Below are positions 36,133-45,825 of a DNA stretch of 64,000 nt, in pieces. Position numbers and translations under genes: made by a program. A model generated the notes under the pieces. It was not told the origin of the DNA. It was given only the letters and a program-made list of their open reading frames with translations, and did not search any database. The stretch's first letter is position 1. The number at the start of each line of letters is the position of its first letter. Source of the stretch: Thiomonas delicata (lineage in GTDB: Bacteria > Pseudomonadota > Gammaproteobacteria > Burkholderiales > Burkholderiaceae_C); contig NZ_LT592170.1 of assembly GCF_900088825.1 (NCBI RefSeq), positions 1,682,109 through 1,746,108 of the forward strand, written 5' to 3'.

Positions 36133-37626
36133 TCAGAAGCGCGCCAGCTCCGGAAACGGCACGCGCCCCCCGCGCACGTGCATCTTGCCGTATTCGGCGC
36201 AGCGCGCGTGCGAGGGAATGTGCTTGCCCGGGTTGAGCAGCTCGGCCGGGTCGAAGGCGCGGCGCAGGGCGCGGAACTGCTCGAGTTCCTCGGGGCTGAA
36301 CTGCACGCACATGGAGTTGATCTTCTCCAGCCCCACGCCGTGCTCGCCGGTGATCGAGCCGCCCATCTCCACGCAGGTCTCCAGGATTCTGGCGCCGAAG
36401 GCCTCGGCGCGCTCCAGCTCGCCCGGCTTGTTGGCGTCGAACAGGATCAGCGGGTGCAGGTTGCCGTCGCCGGCGTGGAACACGTTCACGCAGCGCAGCG
36501 CGAACTCCTGCTCCATGGTCTGGATCGACAGCAGCATGTCCGCCACGCGTTTGCGCGGGATGGTGCCGTCCATGCAGTAGTAGTCCGGCGAGATGCGGCC
36601 CGACGCCGCGAACGCGTTCTTGCGCCCGCTCCAGAAGCGCAGGCGTTCGGCCTCGTCCCGGCTCACCGCGGTGGCCGTGGCGCCGCACATCCGCAGCACC
36701 GTGGTCATGCGCCCGATCTCCTCCTCCACCTCCTCCGGCGTGCCGTCGGACTCGCACAGCAGGATGGCTGCGGCGTCGAGGTCGTAGCCGGCGTGCACGA
36801 AGTCCTCCACGGCGCGGGTCATGGGCTTGTCCATCATCTCCAGCCCGGCCGGGATGATGCCGGCGGCGATCAGGCTGGCGACGGCGTCGCCGGCCTTGCG
36901 CAGGTCGTCGAAGCTGGCCATGATGCAGCGCGCCAGCTGCGGCTTCGGGATGAGCTTGACCGTCACCTCCGTCACCACCATCAGCATGCCCTCGCTGCCG
37001 ATGACGGCCGCCAGCAGGTCCGGCCCCGGGCAGTCGCCCGCCAGGCTGCCCACGGTGATGGGCTCGCCCTCCACCGTGTAGCCGCGCACCTGCAGCACGT
37101 TGTGCACCGTCAGGCCGTATTTCAGGCAGTGCACGCCGCCCGAGTTCTCCGCCACGTTGCCGCCGATGGAGCAGGCGATCTGGCTGGAGGGGTCGGGCGC
37201 GTAGTACAGCCCATAAGGCGCGGCCGCCTCGGAGATGGCCAGGTTGCGCACCCCGCACTCCACCGTGGCGGTGCGCGCCAGTTTGTCGATGTGCTTGATG
37301 CGGTTGAAGCGCGACAGCGCCAGCAGCACGCCCTCGGCATGCGGCAGCGCTCCGCCGGACAGCCCGGTGCCCGCGCCGCGCGCCACTACCGGCACCTGCA
37401 AATGGTGGCAAACGCGCAACACCGCGGCCACCTGGGCCTCGGTCTCCGGCAGCGCCACGACCATGGGCTTTTGCCGGTAGGCGGACAGGCCGTCGCACTC
37501 ATAGGGGGTCACGTCCTCGCGCTGCCACAGCAGACAGGAGGCCGGCAGCACGTCCGTCAGGGCGGCCACCACCTCGGCCTGGCGCTGCGCGCGCGCGGCG
37601 AGGTCTTGGGGAATGGGGGCATTCAT
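36133..37626 (-). CDS. glcD: glycolate oxidase FAD subunit GlcD
   Basis: A 497-residue flavoprotein oxidising glycolate to glyoxylate. The FAD-binding region has VARGAGTGLSGGALPHAEG and the conserved YGLYYAPDPSSQIACSIGGNVAENSGG segment; the C-terminal cap has VFHAGDGNLHP and ITGEHGVGLEK, typical of glycolate/D-lactate dehydrogenases. It is the first gene of glcDEF. D-lactate dehydrogenase activity is an alternative not excluded, although the glcEF context supports glycolate. Confidence 0.92.
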   Translation of the reverse strand: MNAPIPQDLAARAQRQAEVVAALTDVLPASCLLWQREDVTPYECDGLSAYRQKPMVVALPETEAQVAAVLRVCHHLQVPVVARGAGTGLSGGALPHAEGVLLALSRFNRIKHIDKLARTATVECGVRNLAISEAAAPYGLYYAPDPSSQIACSIGGNVAENSGGVHCLKYGLTVHNVLQVRGYTVEGEPITVGSLAGDCPGPDLLAAVIGSEGMLMVVTEVTVKLIPKPQLARCIMASFDDLRKAGDAVASLIAAGIIPAGLEMMDKPMTRAVEDFVHAGYDLDAAAILLCESDGTPEEVEEEIGRMTTVLRMCGATATAVSRDEAERLRFWSGRKNAFAASGRISPDYYCMDGTIPRKRVADMLLSIQTMEQEFALRCVNVFHAGDGNLHPLILFDANKPGELERAEAFGARILETCVEMGGSITGEHGVGLEKINSMCVQFSPEELEQFRALRRAFDPAELLNPGKHIPSHARCAEYGKMHVRGGRVPFPELARF

Positions 37627-38118
37627 GGGGTTGCGGGCTTGTGAACGCGAGTGGATTTTCGGATTGTTTCAAACCATAGCGCAGCCCATGTTGCAGTGCA
37701 TGAGGGACAAACCCGACGCAGGCGTGAACGCCGGGCAAAGCTGCCTTGATCGGGATGGGGGTAAAGCGGGCGCTTGCCGCATCCACGCGGCGCACAGTGG
37801 GGCGGCCTTAAATCTGAAGTGCAAAACCCCAAGGGGCTATGCAAAGATTGCCCGGTATTCATGAGGACAGCAATCTTTACGATGTTTTCAGTGCCCGGCG
37901 CGATTTCGTTGCGCGTTCGACAAGTAAATCGAATGATTCGGTCCGTGGATCGAAATCCCCTTGCGAATTTCGTTCAACCTGGCGTGGCTGTTTGGTGGTT
38001 TGGGCCTGGTGTGACCTGACCGCGCACGCGGGCTCTGCGCCTGCCCTTCATCGAGAGGGCGGACAAGCGGTCGCGGCGACGGATGGGGTTCGGCTAGCAT
38101 GGGTGCGCGCCAACATGC
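37627..38118. other. 492-bp spacer between glcD and the PAP2 gene
   Basis: No gene that I can support. GC is visibly lower around 37800-37980 than in flanking genes. Plus-strand open frames at 37774-38019 and 37839-38162 have no recognisable motifs. The glcDEF promoter should lie at the left side, and the promoter of the PAP2 gene at the right; no consensus sites are clear. Confidence 0.4.
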
Positions 38119-38655
38119 ATGCTCATGCCGCCTCCACGCTGGGACCGTCTCGACAACCTTGAACTGCCTATCGTCAGGCGCTTCGTTGCGCTGGCGAGGT
38201 GGCGTTGGGTGCGCTCCGGCGTCGGCGTGGTCAACGTCCTGGCCAACGGGTGGATCTACCTTCCGATCGCCGCGGCGACCGCGCTGCTGGCGCCCGGGAG
38301 CGCCTGGCTGATGATCGGCCAGGCGGTTTTGGCGACGCTGCTGGCGCACATCGTGCATATCCTGCTGAAGCATGGTCTGAAACGCCCGCGCCCCTTCGAC
38401 CGCGTCCCGGCGCTTGCGGCGCGGACGCGCGTGCTCGGCCGCTATGCGTTTCCGAGCGGCCATTGCATGACGCTGACCTGCATTGTCGTGCCCATCGTTC
38501 ACCACGCGCCGTGGCTGTGGCCGCCGGCAGCCTTGGGCGTCGCGCTGCTCGCGGTATGCCGGATTATCGCGGGTCACCACTATCCGACCGACGTGCTGGC
38601 CGGGATCCTCATCGGCCTGGGCGTTGCATGGCCGACGGTGGCGTTGATCAAGTGA
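38119..38655 (+). CDS. PAP2-family phosphatase (membrane)
   Basis: A 178-residue membrane phosphatase. The three active-site motifs are present: KHGLKRPRP, PSGH in YAFPSGH, and a third motif CRIIAGHHYPTDV (usually SRxxxxxHxxxD; here the leading serine is cysteine). Such enzymes dephosphorylate lipid phosphates such as undecaprenyl pyrophosphate or phosphatidylglycerol phosphate. The exact substrate is unknown. Several ATGs near the start are possible. Confidence 0.85.
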   Translation: MLMPPPRWDRLDNLELPIVRRFVALARWRWVRSGVGVVNVLANGWIYLPIAAATALLAPGSAWLMIGQAVLATLLAHIVHILLKHGLKRPRPFDRVPALAARTRVLGRYAFPSGHCMTLTCIVVPIVHHAPWLWPPAALGVALLAVCRIIAGHHYPTDVLAGILIGLGVAWPTVALIK

Positions 38656-38819
38656 GGCGGCGGCTATCGCGCCGGGCGGCGGCGATGCGCGAATTGGGGT
38701 GGCGCGGGCCGATTGGGGCGCCATGGTTCAGCCGAAGGGTGTGACCCTTTCTGGAGGGGCGGCGATGGACATTGCATTCAAATTGTGCGATGTTAGTTTC
38801 CGTCCAGCCGGGGGAGCCG

Positions 38820-39557
38820 ATGAAAGTCATGCCAGCGCCCAGTCGCCGCAACGCGGCCGCGCATCCTTGCGAGCAGTGCTTTCAGAGCCGGTTCTGTTTG
38901 CCTATCGCACTGCCCCAAGATGAACTGGCCTGCATGCGCGACATCATGCAGGCCACGGTGCGCATGCACAAGGGCGAGGCGCTGTTCGAGGCGGGCCAGC
39001 CGGTCAGCAAGCTCTACTCGGTCCATGCGGGTTCGTTCAAGTCGGTGGTCGGCAGTCCCGACGGGCGCCAGCAGATCGTCGGCTTTCACGTCGCGGGGGA
39101 ACTGATGGGGCTGGAGAGCTTCGCCATGCGAACCTTCGCCACCGATGGCGTGGCGCTGGAAGACAGCGAGGCCTGCGAAATCGACGTCGGCACCCTGGAG
39201 CGTCACGCCGCCGCATCGCCGGCCCTGCTGCACCAGATCCATGGCCTGATCGGCAACCGGCTGGCGTGCGCGCAGCAAAACCAGTTCGCCCTGGGCAGCA
39301 TGCATGCCGAGGAGCGGCTGGCGCGCTTCCTGCTCGACCTGTCCCAGCGCTACAGGGCACGCGGGCTCTCGCCCGATGCCTTCGTGTTGAGCATGACGCG
39401 GCAAGACATCGCCAGCTACCTCGGCTTGAAGCTGGAGACGGTCAGCAGGTTGATGACGCGCCTGCATCGCGATGGAATCCTGCAGGTGGAGCAGCGCCGG
39501 GTCCGCATCACCAACCGCGACGGCCTCACCGCTCTGCTCGCGCCGCCGGGGCACTGA
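38820..39557 (+). CDS. fnr: oxygen-responsive FNR-type transcriptional regulator
   Basis: A 245-residue Crp/Fnr regulator. N-terminal cysteines C17, C20 and C26 have the FNR spacing C-x2-C-x5-C, and C119 (EACEI) is the likely fourth ligand of an oxygen-labile [4Fe-4S] cluster. The winged helix (about residues 193-213, TRQDIASYLGLKLETVSRL) has the E-x2-SR residues that read TTGAT half-sites. GGGGAG precedes the ATG at 38820. It is a probable activator of nar genes under anoxia. An IS lies 97 nt downstream. Confidence 0.9.
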   Translation: MKVMPAPSRRNAAAHPCEQCFQSRFCLPIALPQDELACMRDIMQATVRMHKGEALFEAGQPVSKLYSVHAGSFKSVVGSPDGRQQIVGFHVAGELMGLESFAMRTFATDGVALEDSEACEIDVGTLERHAAASPALLHQIHGLIGNRLACAQQNQFALGSMHAEERLARFLLDLSQRYRARGLSPDAFVLSMTRQDIASYLGLKLETVSRLMTRLHRDGILQVEQRRVRITNRDGLTALLAPPGH

Positions 39558-39643
39558 ACCGGCGGCAAGGCAGGCTCCGCGCCTCGGGGCGCGAAGTCCG
39601 TGCGCATGGTTGCGGCCTCGATGGCAGACGGCGCTCGAAGCTG

Positions 39644-39653
39644 TATAAATAAA
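39644..39653. repeat. left target-site repeat of the IS1595-type element
   Basis: TATAAATAAA directly precedes the element and is repeated exactly at its other end (40745-40754). The IS1595 family is known for 8-bp AT-rich target duplications; the two extra bases of identity may be chance or part of the target. Confidence 0.8.
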
Positions 39654-40744
39654 AGGGGTATCCACTTAGCTCCAGTGAAGGCAGAATAGCTGGATGGATA
39701 TCCAGACTTTAGCGCCAACGCCCGGAAAAGACTACCCACAGACCTGGAACGAGTTCCTCGACTGGTTTGGCACCGAAGAGGCGTGTCTGACGTACCTGGA
39801 ACGATTGCGCTGGTCCAGCGGATTTGTTTGCCCACGCTGCGGCTGCGCTGGGCAGGCCTATCGCGCCACGCGTGGCCGGCTGATGTGCCCGAGCTGCCAG
39901 CACCAGAGTTCGGTGACCGCCGGCACCATCTTCGACAAGACCCGCACGCCACTGCGCGTGTGGCTGGCTGCGGCCTGGTACCTGACCAACCAGAAGCAAG
40001 GTGTGAGCGCTTTGGGGTTGCAGCGCGTGCTGGGGCTGGGCAGCTACCAGACCGCGTGGACCATGCTGCACCGACTGCGTCGTGCCATGGTTCGCCCGGG
40101 CCGCGAGCAACTCAGGGGGTTGGTCGAAGTTGACGAGACCTACCTGTCCATCACGGACAGACAAGCCCCCATCTCTCCCAAAGGGCGCAAGAGCAGCACG
40201 AGCAAGGTGCTGGTGGTGATGGCAGTGGAGATGCTGGAGCCCAAGGGGTTTGGCCGCATCCGCCTGCGCCGCATTGCCAACGATTGCGCCTCGTGTGTGA
40301 TGCCGTTCGTGCAGGAGGTCATCGAGCCAGGCGCACAGGTGCGCACGGACGGCTCGGCCGCCTATCGGTCGTTGACGGAGTTGGGCTTCATCCATCAGCG
40401 CACGGTCATGCTGGGCTCCGATGTCCCCGCCCATGTCTCGATGGCAGGAGTGCATCGGGTGGCCGCTCTGGTGCAACGCTGGATTCTGGGCACCCACCAT
40501 GGCTCGGTGCAGCCCGAACACCTGGATGCCTATCTGGACGAGTTCGTGTTCCGTTTCAACCGCCGCACGTCCAACTCGCGGGGCCTGTTGTTCTACCGGT
40601 TGCTGCAACAAGCCGTCGCCACTGCACCGGTGACCTACCGCGATGTGGTGCGAAAGGCTTGAATGTTTGGGTGACGGCCATAGAATGCATGTACTGGGTA
40701 TTTATCCAGCATCCAAGCGTCACTGGAGCTAAGTGGATATCCCT
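39654..40744. mobile_element. IS1595-family insertion sequence, complete
   Basis: A 1091-bp element with inverted ends, AGGGG on the left and AGGGA on the right, each followed by TATCCACTTAGCTCCAGTGA. It carries a single transposase gene and is flanked by identical TATAAATAAA repeats, evidence of a complete insertion between fnr and a Y-family polymerase gene. It has no passenger gene. Confidence 0.88.
39694..40662 (+). CDS. IS1595-family transposase (ISXO2-like)
   Basis: A 322-residue transposase. The N-terminus has a zinc ribbon (CPRCGCAGQAY and CPSCQ), followed by an HTH-like region and an ISXO2-type catalytic domain with acidic residues in VEVDETYL and RTDGSAAY, and the C-terminal GVHRVAALVQRWILGTHHGS block. 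The frame is uninterrupted from 39694 to 40662, so the element is potentially active. It starts 40 nt inside the left end. Confidence 0.9.
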   Translation: MDIQTLAPTPGKDYPQTWNEFLDWFGTEEACLTYLERLRWSSGFVCPRCGCAGQAYRATRGRLMCPSCQHQSSVTAGTIFDKTRTPLRVWLAAAWYLTNQKQGVSALGLQRVLGLGSYQTAWTMLHRLRRAMVRPGREQLRGLVEVDETYLSITDRQAPISPKGRKSSTSKVLVVMAVEMLEPKGFGRIRLRRIANDCASCVMPFVQEVIEPGAQVRTDGSAAYRSLTELGFIHQRTVMLGSDVPAHVSMAGVHRVAALVQRWILGTHHGSVQPEHLDAYLDEFVFRFNRRTSNSRGLLFYRLLQQAVATAPVTYRDVVRKA

Positions 40745-40754
40745 TATAAATAAA
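40745..40754. repeat. right target-site repeat of the IS1595-type element
   Basis: TATAAATAAA directly follows the right inverted repeat and matches the left copy at 39644-39653. Confidence 0.8.
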
Positions 40755-40835
40755 CAGTTAACATGGGCGCTCGGCTGCTTGCTGCCGCGCCCATGGCGGG
40801 CCGTGGCGGGTGCGCCGGGGTTTGAGGTGCTGGCC

Positions 40836-42059
40836 ATGTTGCGTTGTCTGCTCGTCGATTTCAATTCCTACTTCGCTTCGGTGGAGCAGCAGGCGCGGCC
40901 CGAACTGCGCGGCCGGCCGGTGGGCGTGGTGCCGATGATGGCCGACACCACCTGCTGCATCGCTGCCAGCTACGAGGCCAAGGCCTTCGGCGTGAAGACC
41001 GGCACGCAGGTGGCCGAGGCGCGCAGGCTGTGCCCCGGGATGGTGTTCGTCGAGGCGCGGCATGCCTTGTACGTGGAGTTCCACCATCGCGCCATCGCTG
41101 CGGTGGACCGGGTGGCGCCGGTGGAGCAGGTGCTGTCCATCGACGAGATGGCCTGCGGCCTGCCCATGGGCTGGAGCAGTCGCGAGCGGGCCACGCAGCT
41201 GGCGCTGCGCATCAAGGCCGCGCTGCGCGAGGAGCTGGGCGAGTGCCTGCGGGTGTCGGTGGGCATCGCCCCCAATGTGTTCCTGGCCAAGCAGGCGTCC
41301 AATCTGCAAAAGCCGGACGGCCTGGTGGTGCTGGACGAGGCGGACCTGCCCGGCCCGCTGCTCGGCATGAAGCTCGACGGCCTGACCGGCATCGCCCGCG
41401 CCATGCTGGCGCGCCTGCAGGGGCATGGCATCGGCACCGTGGAGCAACTCTGGCGCGCGCGGCGCGAGCAGTTGCGCACGGTGTGGGGCGGGGTGGCGGG
41501 GGAGGATTTCTTCGACATGCTGCACGGCCGCACCGTGGAGCGCGTCGCCGGGCCGCGCCGCAGCCTGAGCCACAGCCATGTGCTGCCGCCCGAGCAGCGC
41601 AACCGCGACGACGCCTGCGGCGTGCTGGACCGCCTGACGCAAAAGGCGGCCATGCGCCTGCGCCGCGAGGGCCTGGCCGCCGGGGCCATGGCGGTGGGGC
41701 TGCGCTTCGCCGTGCGCGGCCAGCGCTTGCGCTGGGAGAACGCCGCGCGCCTGCCGCACACGCAGGACACGCAGACCCTGCTGCACACCCTGGGCACGCT
41801 GTGGGCCGCGCTGCCCCGGCACAGCCCGGCGCCGCTGAAAGTGGGCGTGGTGCTGTACGACCTGTTGCCCCTGGCCCAGGCCAGCGGCAACCTGTTCGAC
41901 GACGACACCCGCCGCAGCGGCCTGTGGCAGGCGGTGGACGCCATCAATCTGCGCTACGGCAAGCACACGGTGTATTGCGGCAGTGCGCACCGCGCGCGCG
42001 ACGCGGCGCCGATGCGCATTGCCTTCAACCACATCCCGGATCTCGGGACCGAGGCTTGA
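40836..42059 (+). CDS. Y-family DNA polymerase (UmuC/DinB-like)
   Basis: A 407-residue translesion polymerase. Catalytic acidic residues are visible: D8 in LLVDFNSYFASVE and D103-E104 in SIDEMA. The finger-domain YEAKAFGVKTG and the C-terminal little-finger segment are UmuC-like. GNLFDD near the end may be a sliding-clamp-binding motif of the kind found in UmuC. No umuD or imuA is adjacent. The IS ends 92 nt upstream, so its former promoter region may be disturbed. Whether it is LexA-regulated could not be seen. Confidence 0.85.
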   Translation: MLRCLLVDFNSYFASVEQQARPELRGRPVGVVPMMADTTCCIAASYEAKAFGVKTGTQVAEARRLCPGMVFVEARHALYVEFHHRAIAAVDRVAPVEQVLSIDEMACGLPMGWSSRERATQLALRIKAALREELGECLRVSVGIAPNVFLAKQASNLQKPDGLVVLDEADLPGPLLGMKLDGLTGIARAMLARLQGHGIGTVEQLWRARREQLRTVWGGVAGEDFFDMLHGRTVERVAGPRRSLSHSHVLPPEQRNRDDACGVLDRLTQKAAMRLRREGLAAGAMAVGLRFAVRGQRLRWENAARLPHTQDTQTLLHTLGTLWAALPRHSPAPLKVGVVLYDLLPLAQASGNLFDDDTRRSGLWQAVDAINLRYGKHTVYCGSAHRARDAAPMRIAFNHIPDLGTEA

Positions 42060-42104
42060 GGGGCCTCCGTGTCCGGGCCTGGGCATGCGGGGTAACCGCA
42101 CGGC

Positions 42105-43385
42105 TTAGCGTTTGATGGCGCGGTGGCCGATGTCTTGGCGGTATTGCATGCCGTCGAACTGGATCTGCCGCACGCCGGCGTAGGCGCGGGCCTGGGCCAT
42201 GCGCACGGAGTCGCCCAGCGCGGTGACGGCCAGCACGCGGCCGCCGCTGGTCAGCAGCTTGCCGCCCTCCAACCGTGTCCCGGCGTGGAACACGCGCAGG
42301 TCGTCCTCGGGCTTGGGCAGGCCGCCGATGACGTCGCCGGTGCGCGGGGCCTCGGGGTAGCCGGCGGCGGCCATCACCACCGCCAGCGCAGTGCGGCGGT
42401 CCCATTGCAGTTCGAGCTGGTCGAGCTTGCCGTCGACGGCGGCGTCGAGCACGGCCACCAGGTCGGTCTTCAGGCGCATGAGGATGGGCTGGGTCTCGGG
42501 ATCGCCCAGGCGGCAGTTGAACTCCAGCGTCTTGGCGCGGCCCTGCGGATCGATCATCAGCCCGGCGTAGAGGAAGCCGGTGTAGGGATGGCCCTCGGCG
42601 GCCATGCTCTGCACCGTGGGCAGGATGATTTCGCGCATCACCCGCGCATGCACCTCGGGCGTGACCACCGGGGCCGGTGAATACGCGCCCATGCCGCCGG
42701 TGTTGGGGCCGGTGTCGCCGTCCTTGAGGCGCTTGTGGTCCTGGCTGGAGGCCAGCGGCACGACGCTGTGGCCGTCCACCAGCACGATGAAGCTGGCTTC
42801 CTCGCCGTCGAGGAAGTCCTCGATCACCACCCGCGCGCCGTCCTCGCCGTGCTGCAGGCCCAGGGTGTTGTGTTCGAGCATGTCGGCCACGGCGGCGTGC
42901 GCGGCCTCCAGGGTTTGCGCCACGACCACGCCCTTGCCGGCGGCCAGGCCGTCGGCCTTGACCACCAGCGGCGCGCCGTGCGTGTCGACATAGGCATGGG
43001 CCTCGGCGGCGTCGGTGAAGGTGCGGTGCGCGGCGGTGGGAATGCGGTTGCGCTCCATGAAGGCCTTGGCGTAGGCCTTGGAGCTTTCCAACTGGGCGGC
43101 GCCCTGGGTGGGGCCGAAGATGCGCAGGCGGCGCATGCGGAAGTAGTCGACGACGCCGGCGGCCAGCGGCGCCTCGGGGCCGACCACGGTGAGGTGGATG
43201 TCCTCGGCGACGCAGAAGTCGGCGAGTTGCTCCAGATCGGTGATGGGGAGGTTCTCGACATGCTGCTCGGTGGCGGTGCCGCCGTTGCCGGGGGCGACGT
43301 ACACGCGCTTGACGCCGGGCGATTGCGCAAGCTTCCAGGCCAGGGCGTGCTCGCGCCCGCCCGAGCCGATGACCAGAAGTTTCAT
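42105..43385 (-). CDS. purD: phosphoribosylamine-glycine ligase
   Basis: PurD joins phosphoribosylamine and glycine with ATP in purine synthesis. The 426-residue ATP-grasp protein begins MKLLVIGSGGREHALAWKLAQSP and contains VVKADGLAAGKGVVVA, the TGGMGAYSPAP loop and EFNCRLGDPETQ in the ATP-grasp core. It starts 25 nt after yebC on the same strand, a typical Burkholderiales order. Confidence 0.95.
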   Translation of the reverse strand: MKLLVIGSGGREHALAWKLAQSPGVKRVYVAPGNGGTATEQHVENLPITDLEQLADFCVAEDIHLTVVGPEAPLAAGVVDYFRMRRLRIFGPTQGAAQLESSKAYAKAFMERNRIPTAAHRTFTDAAEAHAYVDTHGAPLVVKADGLAAGKGVVVAQTLEAAHAAVADMLEHNTLGLQHGEDGARVVIEDFLDGEEASFIVLVDGHSVVPLASSQDHKRLKDGDTGPNTGGMGAYSPAPVVTPEVHARVMREIILPTVQSMAAEGHPYTGFLYAGLMIDPQGRAKTLEFNCRLGDPETQPILMRLKTDLVAVLDAAVDGKLDQLELQWDRRTALAVVMAAAGYPEAPRTGDVIGGLPKPEDDLRVFHAGTRLEGGKLLTSGGRVLAVTALGDSVRMAQARAYAGVRQIQFDGMQYRQDIGHRAIKR

Positions 43386-43410
43386 GATGGAGGTGGGAGG
43401 GTTGGCGGGC

Positions 43411-44133
43411 TCAGGGCAGGATGGCGTTGTGGTCCACGCGCTGCACGTCGTCGAGGTCTTCCAGCGCGTCCACCAGCTTGTGCATACGCTCGGCGTCGTC
43501 GCCGCTCAGTTCCACCTCGACTTGCGGCTTCATGCCGAGCTCGGCCATCTCGGGCTTGAGCCCGGCGTCTTCCAGCGCCTTGCGCACGGCTTCGAAGTCG
43601 TGCGGCGCGCACAGCACCTCGATCGAGCCGTCGTCGCCGGTGGCGACGTCCTCGGCGCCGGCTTCCAGCGCGGCTTCCATCACCTTGTCCTCGCTGGTGC
43701 CGGGGGCGAACAGGAACTGGCCGCAATGCTTGAACTGGAACGCCACCGAGCCCTCGGTGCCGAGATTGCCGCCGAGCTTGGACAGCGCATGCCGCACCTC
43801 GGCCACGGTGCGCACGCGGTTGTCGGTCATGCAGTCGATGATCAGGGCGGCGCCGCCGGGGCCGTAGCCTTCGTAGCGGATTTCCTCGTAGTGCGCGCCG
43901 TCCAGGTTGCCGGTGCCGCGGTCGATCGCGCGCTTGAGGTTGTCGGCCGGCATATTGGCCTCGCGCGCCTTGTCCAGCGCCATGCGCAGGCGCGGGTTGG
44001 CGCCAGGGTCGCCGCCGCCGAGCTTGGCGGCCACGGTGACCTCACGGATGATCTTGGTCCACACCTTGCCGCGTTTTTCGTCCTGGCGGCCCTTGCGGTG
44101 CTGGATATTGGCCCATTTGGAATGGCCGGCCAT
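43411..44133 (-). CDS. yebC: YebC/PmpR family regulator
   Basis: A 240-residue protein beginning [18 protein letters not shown], the hallmark of YebC, with the conserved [20 protein letters not shown]. Some members act as transcription regulators (PmpR), and recent work links others to translation through difficult peptide sequences. It is 25 nt upstream of purD, and divergent from the HerA-like gene. Confidence 0.93.
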   Translation of the reverse strand: MAGHSKWANIQHRKGRQDEKRGKVWTKIIREVTVAAKLGGGDPGANPRLRMALDKAREANMPADNLKRAIDRGTGNLDGAHYEEIRYEGYGPGGAALIIDCMTDNRVRTVAEVRHALSKLGGNLGTEGSVAFQFKHCGQFLFAPGTSEDKVMEAALEAGAEDVATGDDGSIEVLCAPHDFEAVRKALEDAGLKPEMAELGMKPQVEVELSGDDAERMHKLVDALEDLDDVQRVDHNAILP

Positions 44134-44231
44134 AAGTTCTCGCTCCCGGCGCCATGGCGGCGCTCTTTCGTGTAAGGGGTTGTTAGACTGGGTTGCCCAT
44201 TTTACGGCCCGCCTTGCAGGAGACCTTTCCG

Positions 44232-45743
44232 ATGACCGAGCCCATTCTCATCGCCCAGCACGGCGCCCTGCAATGCCAGCTGTTGCCGCGCATGGCCAAC
44301 CGCCACGGGCTCATCACCGGCGCCACCGGCACCGGCAAGACCATCAGCCTGCAGGTGCTGGCCGAAGCGTTCTCGCGCATCGGCACCCCGGTGTTCCTGG
44401 CCGACGTGAAGGGCGACCTCACCGGCGTGAGCCAGGCCGGCAGCCTGAGTCCCAAGCTGGCCGAGCGCCTGAAGAACCTGGGCCTGCCCGAGCCGGTCTT
44501 CGGCGCCTGCCCGGCCACGCTGTGGGACGTGTTCGGCGAGCAGGGCCATCCGGTGCGCGCCACCATTTCCGACATGGGGCCGCTGCTGCTGACCCGCCTG
44601 CTGCAGCTCAACGAGACCCAGGCCGGAGTGCTCAACCTCGTCTTCAAGATTGCCGACGACAACGGCCTGCTGCTGCTCGACCTCAAGGACTTGCGCGCCA
44701 TGCTGCAGGAAGTGGGCGACAGCGCGGCCCAGTTCACCACCGAGTACGGCAACATCAGCGCGGCCAGCGTGGGCGCCATCCAGCGCGGCCTGCTGCAGCT
44801 CGAAAGCCAGGGCGCGGACAAGTTCTTCGGCGAGCCCATGCTCAACATCGCCGACCTGATGCAGACCGACGGCAACGGGCGCGGCATGGTCAACATCCTC
44901 GCCGCCGACAAGCTGTATCAGTCGCCCCGGCTGTACGCCACCTTCCTGCTGTGGCTGCTGTCCGAGCTGTTCGAGCATCTGCCCGAGGTGGGCGACGTGG
45001 ACCAGCCCAAGCTGGTGTTCTTTTTCGACGAGGCCCACCTGCTGTTCGCCGATGCGCCCAAGGCGCTGGTGGACAAGGTGGAGCAGGTGGTGCGCCTGAT
45101 CCGCTCCAAGGGGGTGGGCGTGTTCTTCGTCACGCAGAACCCGCTGGACATTCCCGACGCCGTGCTCGGCCAGCTCGGCAACCGCATCCAGCACGCGCTG
45201 CGCGCCTACACCCCGCGCGACCAGAAGGCGGTGAAGACGGCGGCCGACACCATGCGGCCCAATGCCGGGCTGGACATCGCGCAGGCCATCACCGAACTCG
45301 CCGTGGGCGAGGCCCTGGTGTCCCTGCTCGACGACAAGGGCAGGCCGTCGCCCACCGAGCGGGTGTGGATGCTGGCTCCCGGCACCCGCATCGGCCCCAT
45401 CACGCCCGACGAGCGCAAGGTTCTCATGCAGGGCTCGCTGGTGGCCGGGGTGTACGAGAAGGTGGTGGACCGCGAATCCGCCTACGAACGGCTCAAGGGC
45501 CGCGTCGCTGCGCAGCCGGCGCCCGCGAACGCGCCTGGCCAGGCCACGCAGCCCGCCTCCGCGGGCGGCCAGGCCTCGGGCGGCTGGCTCGGCGGCCTGG
45601 GCAGCCTCGGAACCGGCACCGGGCGCAAGGACTCGCTGCTCGAGGCCCTGGCCAAGTCCGCCGCGCGCAGCATCGGCAGCACCGTGGGCCGCGAAATCAT
45701 CCGCGGCGTGCTGGGCGGCATTCTGGGTGGGCGCGGACGTTAA
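44232..45743 (+). CDS. HerA-like ATPase (DUF853 family)
   Basis: A 503-residue ATPase. Walker [11 protein letters not shown] is at the N-terminus, followed by a strand [10 protein letters not shown] and Walker [12 protein letters not shown]. The C-terminal part is Gly/Ala-rich with a hydrophobic ending. The DUF853 family is related to archaeal HerA DNA translocases; its bacterial role is not settled. The ATG at 44232 is preceded by GGAGA. It is divergent from yebC and followed by a diguanylate cyclase on the other strand. Confidence 0.85.
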   Translation: MTEPILIAQHGALQCQLLPRMANRHGLITGATGTGKTISLQVLAEAFSRIGTPVFLADVKGDLTGVSQAGSLSPKLAERLKNLGLPEPVFGACPATLWDVFGEQGHPVRATISDMGPLLLTRLLQLNETQAGVLNLVFKIADDNGLLLLDLKDLRAMLQEVGDSAAQFTTEYGNISAASVGAIQRGLLQLESQGADKFFGEPMLNIADLMQTDGNGRGMVNILAADKLYQSPRLYATFLLWLLSELFEHLPEVGDVDQPKLVFFFDEAHLLFADAPKALVDKVEQVVRLIRSKGVGVFFVTQNPLDIPDAVLGQLGNRIQHALRAYTPRDQKAVKTAADTMRPNAGLDIAQAITELAVGEALVSLLDDKGRPSPTERVWMLAPGTRIGPITPDERKVLMQGSLVAGVYEKVVDRESAYERLKGRVAAQPAPANAPGQATQPASAGGQASGGWLGGLGSLGTGTGRKDSLLEALAKSAARSIGSTVGREIIRGVLGGILGGRGR

Positions 45744-45825
45744 CCGGCGCCATACAAGCAGCTAACGGACCCGATGCTGGCCCAAGCGCCTTGCGCGCGA
45801 ATGGGATGTTGCAAGAAAGGTCCGT

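Noticed and set aside
37774-38162. Plus-strand frames in the spacer between glcD and the PAP2 gene
   Set aside because: They overlap in different frames and show no conserved domain; I report only the spacer.
39654-40744. Composite transposon containing the Y-family polymerase
   Set aside because: Only one IS copy is present and its own target repeats flank it directly; the polymerase gene lies outside.
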